Virus record (IMG/VR): IMGVR_UViG_3300035201_000291
Coordinates: 1 to 29,885 of that record
Strand: one strand, 5' to 3'
Source of the DNA: a virus
DNA length: 29,885 nucleotides
The notes below the pieces were generated by a model, which had not been told where the DNA came from, ran no database searches, and was given only the letters and a program-made list of their open reading frames with translations. A program made the translations under genes and the position numbers. This document shows positions 24,839-29,885 of this stretch, piece after piece (the first letter of the stretch is position 1; every line of letters begins with the position of its first letter).

Positions 24839-25075
24839 ATGGATGAATTAATGGATTTGATTATTGCTGATGAATCTCCTTCAGAAATTAGTGACGGTAT
24901 TAAGAATGTTCTTTATGCTAAATCTGCAGAAAGAGTGGAAGGTTCCAGACCTAATGCAGCCGCTGCTTTATTTGCTGATCAAGAAGAAGATGAAGTTGAG
25001 TATGATGACGCTGCATCTGCAGAATATGAGGTAAATGGTGAAACTGGCGATTACGAATCAGAAGGGGAAATTTAA
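24839..25075 (+). CDS. 67: Prohead core protein, gp67-like
   Basis: This 78-residue protein lies directly after the portal gene, as T4 gene 67 (80 residues) does. The N-terminal half is helical (MDELMDLIIADESPSEISDG, then IKNVLYAKSAERV) and the C-terminal third is very acidic (DQEEDEVEYDDAASAEYEV), the same two-part layout as T4 gp67. In T4 this core component is processed by the gp21 protease and helps set head shape. The assignment rests on size, position and acidic tail more than on residue identity. It overlaps the next gene by one base (TAATG), so the two are probably coupled. Confidence 0.75.
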   Translation: MDELMDLIIADESPSEISDGIKNVLYAKSAERVEGSRPNAAAALFADQEEDEVEYDDAASAEYEVNGETGDYESEGEI

Positions 25076-25644
25076 TGGCACACCAACCCGTAGGTACTGG
25101 ATTTAGTTTTGCGACTAATCAAACAAGTGCATCACAAACTTTTACAGTTCAGTCTGATACTCTTAGAGTTGTTGCAAAAAATGCTGGTCAACATGTAGCG
25201 ATTGGTACAACAGGGCCTGCAACTACTGCAGATTACTATGTTCCTGCAAATACTTCTGCAACTTTATCATTAGGTAGAGTTAGTTCTATAGGAATTGCTG
25301 GGATAACAAAGGGAGCTTCAACTACTATCGATCTTCCAGAAGGAACTGGATGTCCATTCGAAGTAGATGATGTTATTGTAATAAGTGGATGCACTGGTGT
25401 TACTGGATTTAATACAACTGCAAAAGTACTTTCCATTAATAATACTGCTGCTAACAGTTATCAAAACCCTGGATATTTTTCTGAAAGGATTACCACTGAT
25501 CATGATAGTCGTACTCTTAACTCTGATAATGTAGTCGTGACTGCTGCTGAGGCACGAAGACAATTGGCAGTTTCAGCTGTAACTGATCATACAACGGCTG
25601 GTCAATTGTTTGCACAACAAGTTCAAATTTCGGGGGATGCCTGA
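25075..25644 (+). CDS. Beta-rich protein in the gene 68 position, unknown function
   Basis: This 189-residue protein lies between the gp67-like gene and the protease, where T4 encodes prohead core protein gp68 (141 residues). The sequence does not look like an acidic helical core protein. It is Thr/Ser/Gly/Ala-rich with predicted strands (FTVQSDTLRVVAKNAGQHVA, TSATLSLGRVSSIGIAG, DVIVISGCTGVTGF) and a C-terminal helix near ARRQLAVSAV. Gene position suggests a head role such as a minor capsid or decoration protein, by inference only. The gene overlaps neighbours at both ends (TAATG at the start, TGATG at the end). Confidence 0.7.
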   Translation: MAHQPVGTGFSFATNQTSASQTFTVQSDTLRVVAKNAGQHVAIGTTGPATTADYYVPANTSATLSLGRVSSIGIAGITKGASTTIDLPEGTGCPFEVDDVIVISGCTGVTGFNTTAKVLSINNTAANSYQNPGYFSERITTDHDSRTLNSDNVVVTAAEARRQLAVSAVTDHTTAGQLFAQQVQISGDA

Positions 25645-26294
25645 TGAAGTTAATCACGGAAGAAATTACACAAGTTGAAGTTATCGTTGAACAACGTAAC
25701 GGCAAAAAGAATCTCTTCATTGAAGGCATCTTTCTTCAAGGGAATAAGCAGAATAGAAACAATAGATACTATCCTGTTGATATTCTGAATAGAGAGGTAA
25801 CTAGGTATAACGAATCTTTTGTTCAAAAAGGTCGTGCCTTAGGAGAGCTTGGTCATCCCGACGGACCAACTGTTAACCTCGATAGAGTTTCACATAAAAT
25901 TACTGACCTTCACAGGGAAGGTAATAACTTTGTCGGTAAAGCTCAAATCCTATCCACACCAATGGGTAAGATTGCTTCTTCCTTATTAGGTGAAGGTGTT
26001 CAACTTGGGGTTTCCTCAAGAGGTGTTGGTTCATTGAAACCAACCAATGAAGGATACAGTATGGTGGGAGAAGATTTCACTCTTGCTACTGCAGCAGACA
26101 TTGTTGCAGATCCATCAGCTCCAGATGCATTTGTAGATGGAATTATGGAAGGCAAGAACTGGGTTTGGGATGGTGGTGTTCTTAGAGAACAACTTGCAGG
26201 AAAAACTTACAAGAGGATTAATACTCTTGTAGATCAAAAAAGACTCGATGAACAGAAATTGAATCTGTTTAACGATTTCTTGCAAAATCTTTAA
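25644..26294 (+). CDS. 21: Prohead maturation protease gp21
   Basis: This 216-residue protein matches T4 gp21 (212 residues), a serine protease that degrades the core and trims capsid proteins during head maturation. The likely catalytic His is H71 in GELGHPDGP and the Ser lies in GVSSRG (S124 most likely, or S125). The NRYYP stretch near residue 40 is conserved in the family. The start overlaps the preceding stop (TGATG), with GGGGGA six bases upstream. Candidate cleavage sites of its kind, L/V-x-E before Gly or Ala, are visible in the scaffold and in the capsid N-terminus encoded downstream. Confidence 0.95.
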   Translation: MKLITEEITQVEVIVEQRNGKKNLFIEGIFLQGNKQNRNNRYYPVDILNREVTRYNESFVQKGRALGELGHPDGPTVNLDRVSHKITDLHREGNNFVGKAQILSTPMGKIASSLLGEGVQLGVSSRGVGSLKPTNEGYSMVGEDFTLATAADIVADPSAPDAFVDGIMEGKNWVWDGGVLREQLAGKTYKRINTLVDQKRLDEQKLNLFNDFLQNL

Positions 26295-26296
26295 AT

Positions 26297-26308
26297 AATA
26301 AATAAATA
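26297..26308 (+). promoter_or_regulatory. Tandem late-promoter octamers upstream of scaffold gene
   Basis: Two overlapping AATAAATA copies (26297-26304 and 26301-26308) lie just after the gp21 stop. Each matches TATAAATA at seven positions. They precede gp22 and gp23; no separate octamer is seen directly before gp23. Confidence 0.5.
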
Positions 26309-26346
26309 TAGATTAATTTTACAAGGTAAAAATCGGAGCTGTTCAA

Positions 26347-27489
26347 ATGACCCGTGGGAAAAATTTACAAGAAATGGAGAACGCCGTCACCAAAAATGCA
26401 ATCGCTGGTGATAAGGCTATGCCGAAGTTGACAACTGGTGGTACTTCTCCCACATGGGAAGACCTCGGTGGTCCCACTCCATTTAATTCTAAACCTGACG
26501 ATGACTCTAATAAAGTCAAAACAGGCACGGGGGTTCCAGATGGCGCTCATGGGAAGAACCTTAAATCTGTGAAAGGTCATGCAAACGGAGATCCAATGAA
26601 AGGACTTACAGCAAAAGATGCTCTCAAGTCGGGAGATGAGGTCGAAGTTAAAGATGACCAAGAGATAATTTCTGAGGATGAGACTACTACAGAAGAAGTA
26701 GTTGCTGAGAATCCAGAAGTTAAAGAAGAAAAAGTAGAAGAAGAAGTTGTACAAGAACTTCCTGAAATTAATGATGAAGTAGATGTTGAGGAGGATGTAA
26801 ATGCTCTCCTTGGCGGTGAAGAACTTAGTGAAGATTTCAGAGACAAGGCTAAGACAATCTTTGAGGCCGCTCTGAAGACTAAAGCCGTTGAACTTAGAGA
26901 GGCTTTAGAAAAGCATCATGAGGCTAAACTTGTAGAAGAAGTTAAGTCCATGAAGGGTGAACTCATCGAACGTATGGATTCCTATTTGGAGTACGTTGCT
27001 GATGAATGGTTCACTGCAAACTCCCTGCAAGTTGAAGCAGGACTTAAAACAGAAATGACTGAATCGTTCCTTACTGGAATGAAGTCACTATTTGAAGAAC
27101 ATTATGTATCAATCCCTGAAGAGAAATATGATGTCGTGGCTAACATGGTAGAAAAACTTGATGATATGGAGACGAAACTCAACGAGCAAATCGAGAAGAA
27201 CATATCTATCAACAAGCGCCTAGCTGAGGCGACTGCTGGTGGTATTCTTGCCGATGTTTCTGAAGGTCTATCGACTTCTCAGAAAGATAAGCTCTCTTCC
27301 CTTTCCGAAGGTGTTGAGTTTGAGAGTGAAGAATCTTATAAGGAGAAACTTGAAACTCTAAAAGAGTCATATTTCAAGAACACTCCAAAACGAACTGAAT
27401 CTGAAGTGTTGACAGAAGAGTCCAACCCATCATACGAAGGTGCAATGGACGCTTATATGCAGGCACTCGGTCAGGCAGTTAAAAAGTGA
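26347..27489 (+). CDS. 22: Prohead scaffold (core) protein gp22
   Basis: This 380-residue acidic protein stands between protease and capsid genes, as T4 gp22 (269 residues) does. The N-terminal 100 residues are Gly/Lys/Asp-rich and likely flexible. A Glu-rich section at about 110-150 precedes a long helical region (about 160-300). The C-terminal part has three sites fitting gp21 cleavage: LAE/A at 292-295, VSE/G at 304-307 and LSE/G at 319-322. The scaffold directs capsid assembly and is then degraded. A GGAG ribosome site lies at 26335-26338. The C-terminal half uses more C-ending codons than upstream genes, approaching the style of gp23. Confidence 0.9.
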   Translation: MTRGKNLQEMENAVTKNAIAGDKAMPKLTTGGTSPTWEDLGGPTPFNSKPDDDSNKVKTGTGVPDGAHGKNLKSVKGHANGDPMKGLTAKDALKSGDEVEVKDDQEIISEDETTTEEVVAENPEVKEEKVEEEVVQELPEINDEVDVEEDVNALLGGEELSEDFRDKAKTIFEAALKTKAVELREALEKHHEAKLVEEVKSMKGELIERMDSYLEYVADEWFTANSLQVEAGLKTEMTESFLTGMKSLFEEHYVSIPEEKYDVVANMVEKLDDMETKLNEQIEKNISINKRLAEATAGGILADVSEGLSTSQKDKLSSLSEGVEFESEESYKEKLETLKESYFKNTPKRTESEVLTEESNPSYEGAMDAYMQALGQAVKK

Positions 27490-27534
27490 ATTTAATATTA
27501 TAAGCAAACTAAACACTATAGAGGAAAAAAGCAA

Positions 27535-28932
27535 ATGTTCTCCGCTGAACATCTGCAGGAGAAGTGGTCACCCCTTCTAGAACATGACGGTCTAGATCCT
27601 ATTAAGGATTCCCATCGGAAAGCTGTAACCGCAGTCCTGCTAGAAAATCAAGAAAAGTTTTTAAGAGAAGAGAAGTCCTTCCTTGCTGAAGGCCCAACAA
27701 TGGGTGTTGGAAACGGTGGATACACTGGTTCTGCAACTGCAACTGGACCTGTTGCCGGTTTCGACCCTGTTCTCATCTCTCTAATCAGACGTTCAATGCC
27801 AAACCTGGTCGCTTATGACCTGGCTGGTGTTCAACCAATGAATGCCCCAACTGGACTCATCTTTGCGATGCGTTCACGTTATGTTGATGGAACCAACGCC
27901 GACCGCCGCTTAGGTACAGAAGCTCTGTTCAACGAAGCAGATTCTGCCTTCTCTGGTCAGTCTTCGGCCTTCAACAATACCGATGGATTCGTAAGTGCTT
28001 CCACTGGTTTGGGTACTACCGCACAGTCTGGTACTAACCCAGGTGCTCTTAACCCATCTACTAATGCAACTCAGGTTGCTTATGATGTAGGTCAGGGCAT
28101 GAGAACTGATGACGCTGAGAACTTAGGTTCTACTGCGGCTCAACAGTTCAACGAAATGGCATTCTCTATCGAGAAAGTCACCGTTACCGCTAAGTCAAGA
28201 GCTCTGAAAGCTGAGTACTCACTAGAACTCGCTCAAGACCTTAAGGCTATTCACGGTCTAAACGCAGAGGCAGAACTCGCTAACATCCTCAGCACTGAGA
28301 TACTTGCTGAGATCAACCGCGAAGTTATCCGTACTATCTACAAGGTTGCTGAGTCTGGTGCTCAGGTCAACACTGCTAGTGCCGGAACGTTCAACCTCGA
28401 CGTTGACAGTAACGGTCGTTGGAGCGTTGAGAAGTTCAAGGGTCTGCTATTCCAGATTGAAAGAGACGCCAACGCAATCGCACAGAGAACTCGTCGCGGG
28501 AAGGGTAACATCATCCTTTGCTCTGCTGATGTTGCTTCTGCTCTAACAATGGCTGGTGTACTAGATTACACTCCTGCATTGAATGCAAACTTGAATGTAG
28601 ACGACACTGGTAACACCTTCGCAGGTGTCATCAATGGTAAGTATCGTGTCTACATTGACCCATACGCCGCTAACAGTGCTGCAAATCAGTACTACGTTAT
28701 TGGTTACAAGGGTAGTTCACCTTACGATGCTGGATTGTTCTATTGCCCATACGTTCCACTACAGATGGTACGTGCGGTCGGACAAGACACCTTCCAACCA
28801 AAAATTGGCTTTAAAACTCGTTATGGCATGGTTGAGAACCCATTCTCACAAGGTACTACACAAGGTTCAGGAACTCTTACTGTTAATAGCAACCGCTACT
28901 ACAGAAGGGTCACCGTTAGCAACCTTATGTAA
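27535..28932 (+). CDS. 23: Major capsid protein gp23
   Basis: This 465-residue protein is the T4-like major capsid protein (T4 gp23, 521 residues). Family blocks include PNLVAYDLAGVQPMNAPTGL, then IFAMRSRY, the EMAFSIEKVTVTAKSRALKA segment, and YSLELAQDLKAIHGLNAEAE. The N-terminal region is removed in maturation; FLAE/GP after E52 fits the gp21 rule and would leave 413 residues. A GLGTTAQSG stretch near residue 160 shows that even the capsid carries the local GxGTT style. Third codon positions are markedly richer in C than in most of the window, as expected for a very abundant protein. GAGGA at 27521-27525 is the ribosome site. No late octamer lies directly upstream. Confidence 0.98.
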   Translation: MFSAEHLQEKWSPLLEHDGLDPIKDSHRKAVTAVLLENQEKFLREEKSFLAEGPTMGVGNGGYTGSATATGPVAGFDPVLISLIRRSMPNLVAYDLAGVQPMNAPTGLIFAMRSRYVDGTNADRRLGTEALFNEADSAFSGQSSAFNNTDGFVSASTGLGTTAQSGTNPGALNPSTNATQVAYDVGQGMRTDDAENLGSTAAQQFNEMAFSIEKVTVTAKSRALKAEYSLELAQDLKAIHGLNAEAELANILSTEILAEINREVIRTIYKVAESGAQVNTASAGTFNLDVDSNGRWSVEKFKGLLFQIERDANAIAQRTRRGKGNIILCSADVASALTMAGVLDYTPALNANLNVDDTGNTFAGVINGKYRVYIDPYAANSAANQYYVIGYKGSSPYDAGLFYCPYVPLQMVRAVGQDTFQPKIGFKTRYGMVENPFSQGTTQGSGTLTVNSNRYYRRVTVSNLM

Positions 28933-28960
28933 GAAAGAAGTTAATATACTTCTATTTCCA

Positions 28961-28988
28961 AGAGTCTCCTTCGGGGGACTCTTTTTTT
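28961..28988 (+). terminator. Intrinsic terminator after the capsid gene
   Basis: The stem AGAGTCTCC / GGGGACTCT (nine pairs, one G-T) closes a TTCG tetraloop at 28970-28973 and is followed by a run of seven T (28982-28988). This is a textbook Rho-independent terminator, 28 bases after the gp23 stop. Confidence 0.93.
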
Positions 28989-28995
28989 ATAAATA
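28988..28995 (+). promoter_or_regulatory. Late promoter TATAAATA fused to the terminator T run
   Basis: A perfect octamer whose first T is the last base of the terminator T run. It would restart transcription near base 29001 for the small genes downstream. Confidence 0.6.
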
Positions 28996-29002
28996 AATAC
29001 GA

Positions 29003-29018
29003 TCTCACTACAGTGAGA
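29003..29018 (+). promoter_or_regulatory. Short perfect hairpin at the predicted transcript 5' end
   Basis: TCTCACT, AC, AGTGAGA forms a seven-pair perfect inverted repeat with a two-base centre. It starts within a few bases of the start point expected from the octamer at 28988. A 5'-terminal hairpin could stabilise the message; alternatively the palindrome could be a protein-binding site. Confidence 0.55.
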
Positions 29019-29042
29019 CAAACACAAAACAAAACATAACAC

Positions 29043-29050
29043 AAGGAGGT
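29043..29050 (+). promoter_or_regulatory. Full-strength ribosome binding site
   Basis: AAGGAGGT is nearly the full anti-Shine-Dalgarno complement, ending four bases before the ATG at 29055. It is the strongest site in the window; many structural genes here have weak ones. Confidence 0.8.
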
Positions 29051-29054
29051 TATT

Positions 29055-29291
29055 ATGGCTGCAAATCCATACGAACTGCGATGGGAAGTTTATACCCGTG
29101 CAGAAGATTTATTAAGAACTAGATTCGATTCAGAGGTTACTGCTTGGGACCAGAAGAAAGAAGCAGGAATTGATCCAGGAACTTATCCAACTTTTCCATC
29201 AGACGAAGATATATACGCTGCAGCACAGCGTATGAAAGATTGGTATGAAAATTCGGAGTGCCGATTTGGCTTACTGCAAATGGAGAAGTGA
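29055..29291 (+). CDS. Small conserved hypothetical protein with NPYELRW motif
   Basis: This 78-residue protein starts MAANPYELRWEVYTRAEDLL and is mostly helical, with two helices (about 5-35 and 50-70) joined by a Pro/Gly-rich turn (GIDPGTYPTFPSDEDI). I recall small ANPYE(L/I)R proteins in many marine T4-like phages, sometimes in several copies per genome, with no function known to me. Helical content and acidic/aromatic composition would suit a small regulator or host-protein binder; this is inference. It has its own promoter octamer, a 5' hairpin and a very strong ribosome site, which suggests high expression. The next small ORF begins one base after its stop. Confidence 0.75.
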   Translation: MAANPYELRWEVYTRAEDLLRTRFDSEVTAWDQKKEAGIDPGTYPTFPSDEDIYAAAQRMKDWYENSECRFGLLQMEK

Positions 29292-29292
29292 T

Positions 29293-29418
29293 ATGGAAAC
29301 GGTACTACCTCTTAAAAATATTGAGACCGTATGTAGTAATAAAAAGAATGCTGAATTATTTTTAATACTTCAAATGCATTTACTATATCCTCATCTTTAT
29401 CGAAAAAATAAAAAATGA
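29293..29418 (+). CDS. Possible 41-residue microprotein
   Basis: A short ORF from ATG at 29293 to TGA at 29416-29418, beginning METVLPLKNIETV and ending YRKNKK. The start lies one base after the preceding stop, with GGAG at 29282-29285 seven bases upstream, so translation by coupling is plausible. It ends 14 bases before the stem of an intrinsic terminator. The middle is hydrophobic (AELFLILQMHLLYPHLY) with a basic end, which could be an amphipathic or short membrane-associated helix. I do not recognise it, and its short length leaves real doubt. Confidence 0.5.
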   Translation: METVLPLKNIETVCSNKKNAELFLILQMHLLYPHLYRKNKK

Positions 29419-29432
29419 TTAAACCATCACAC

Positions 29433-29458
29433 GACCTCCTTTTTGGAGGTCTTTTTTT
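29433..29458 (+). terminator. Intrinsic terminator
   Basis: Perfect seven-pair stem GACCTCC / GGAGGTC around a TTTTT loop, followed directly by seven T. It closes the small two-gene unit that starts at 29055. Confidence 0.92.
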
Positions 29459-29459
29459 G

Positions 29460-29467
29460 TCTAAATA
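29460..29467 (+). promoter_or_regulatory. Late-promoter-like octamer directly after terminator
   Basis: TCTAAATA, seven of eight matches to TATAAATA, begins two bases after the terminator T run and ends 23 bases before the start of the synthetase-like gene. This repeats the arrangement at 28961-28995. Confidence 0.45.
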
Positions 29468-29490
29468 AATTAGTTTTGTCAAGAATTAAA

Positions 29491-29885
29491 ATGACCGCAC
29501 TGATTGACCCAAAAAAGTATAGTGAGACCGTTGACCTATTGAGGTCATTTTTTTTGTCTAAAAACTTTCTTGAAGTCCATACTCAGAATAGATTAAGTAT
29601 TCTTGCTGCATGTGAAGATCCAGAAACAGTAGCAACATATGAATATAATGGTAATGTATGGCCACTACCACAGACAGGTCAAATGTGGTTAGAATATGAA
29701 TTACTTTCCAACCCTGATGCAGCAGGGTTTTTTTGTGTCTCAACTTCATATAGGGCAGAACCTAACCCTGTAGAAGGAAGACATGAAACTATTTTCCCAA
29801 TGTTTGAGTTTGAAATGAAGGGAGGTGTAGAAGAACTTAAACAAATGGAGATTGAACTATGTGAATGGTTAGGAATACCTTTAGA
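29491..29885 (+). CDS. Class II aminoacyl-tRNA-synthetase-like protein (Asp/Asn type), 3' end outside window
   Basis: At least 131 residues are present and the frame runs off the window. Residues 16-31 (LLRSFFLSKNFLEVHT) resemble class II motif 1, which normally ends in Pro; here Gln follows. VWPLPQTGQMWLEYELL (57-72) parallels the LPQSPQxxKQ segment of AspRS/AsnRS. CVSTSYRAEPNPVEGRHETI, then FPMFEFEM (82-109) parallels motif 2, FRxE ... RH ... EF ... E. The protein begins almost at the catalytic core, so the N-terminal anticodon-binding OB domain of true AspRS/AsnRS is missing. That would suit a paralogue making an aminoacyl adenylate, such as an asparagine-synthetase-like or protein-modifying enzyme. 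I recall similar proteins in cyanophages. Motif 3 lies beyond the window. Confidence 0.75.
   Translation, partial: MTALIDPKKYSETVDLLRSFFLSKNFLEVHTQNRLSILAACEDPETVATYEYNGNVWPLPQTGQMWLEYELLSNPDAAGFFCVSTSYRAEPNPVEGRHETIFPMFEFEMKGGVEELKQMEIELCEWLGIPL
29532..29555 (+). terminator. Terminator-like hairpin inside the synthetase-like coding sequence (first)
   Basis: TGACCT / AGGTCA, six perfect pairs around an ATTG loop, is followed immediately by eight T (29548-29555). It covers codons 14-22. The protein motif continues in frame across it, so coding here is real. Whether it terminates transcription is unknown; ribosomes would mask it during active translation. Confidence 0.45.
29710..29734 (+). terminator. 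Terminator-like hairpin inside the synthetase-like coding sequence (second)
   Basis: AACCCTG / CAGGGTT, seven perfect pairs around a six-base loop, merges into seven T (29728-29734, the first two of which also pair in the stem). It lies in codons 74-82, just before the motif 2 segment, and the frame continues through it. Confidence 0.4.

Noticed and set aside
26365-26754. 129-residue antisense ORF opposite the scaffold gene
   Set aside because: It is a shadow of the biased codon use of gp22; the sequence is low in complexity, and no start signals or known motifs are seen.
27514-27521. CACTATAG resembling the initiation half of a T7-type promoter before gp23
   Set aside because: Only eight bases match and the upstream recognition part is absent; the phage has a T4-like late gene system.
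28625-28996. 123-residue ORF in another forward frame across the end of gp23
   Set aside because: It overlaps the well-supported capsid gene and runs into the terminator; composition looks like an out-of-frame translation.
29548-29555. T8 run as a possible frameshift in the synthetase-like gene
   Set aside because: Motif 1-like sequence reads continuously through the run in one frame, so no frameshift is needed.
29558-29749. 63-residue antisense ORF opposite the synthetase-like gene
   Set aside because: The sense frame carries clear synthetase motifs; the antisense frame has none.
28933-29885. A gp24 vertex gene expected after gp23 by T4 order
   Set aside because: None of the ORFs here resembles gp24; marine T4-like phages are known to lack it at this place.
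1-29885. tRNA genes, CRISPR arrays, insertion sequences, homing endonucleases, inteins or introns
   Set aside because: No cloverleaf, spaced direct repeats, transposase or endonuclease motifs were seen, and the large terminase and capsid genes are uninterrupted.

Overview
The window is AT-rich and carries one continuous rightward array of virion genes from a marine T4-like myovirus, of the kind found in cyanophages and related pelagic T4-like phages. The basis is gene order: recognisable homologues of T4 genes 8, 13, 14, 15, 16, 17, 18, 19, 20, 67, 21, 22 and 23 occur in T4 order on one strand. They are decorated with Gly/Thr/Ser-rich repeats (GSGY, GIGTT) typical of cyanophage structural proteins. 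No photosynthesis or other host-diagnostic gene is present, so the host cannot be named from this window.

Layout. 1-11.3 kb: baseplate and adsorption genes, namely the C-terminal part of a large structural protein, gp8, and a 2527-residue DUF4815-type protein. 11.3-11.9 kb: two small genes (a coiled coil and a beta-rich protein). 11.9-15.2 kb: neck proteins gp13 and gp14 and tail terminator gp15. 15.2-20.1 kb: terminase small and large subunits, separated by two non-T4 genes (an acidic coiled-coil/fibre chimera and a basic Lys-rich protein). 20.2-24.8 kb: sheath, tube, portal. 24.8-29.0 kb: prohead core protein, a beta-rich protein in the T4 gene 68 position, prohead protease, scaffold and major capsid protein. 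29.0 kb to the end: small genes and the start of a class II aminoacyl-tRNA-synthetase-like gene, which runs off the window.

Expression. Genes are tightly packed, several with TAATG, TGATG or ATGA overlaps. Octamers close to the T4 late promoter TATAAATA lie in most of the longer gaps, and several are built over the stop codon of the preceding gene. Two strong intrinsic terminators occur after the capsid gene, each followed within a few bases by another late-promoter octamer. Two further terminator-like hairpins with T runs lie inside the synthetase-like coding sequence.

How the genes work together. The portal, core proteins, scaffold, protease and capsid protein build and mature the head; the terminase pair packages DNA; gp13 and gp14 close the head and gp15 caps the tail; gp18 and gp19 form the contractile tail; gp8 and the giant proteins form the baseplate and host-contact periphery. 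The least explained parts are the inserts between the terminase genes, the repeat modules shared among unrelated virion proteins, and the accessory segment after 29 kb.
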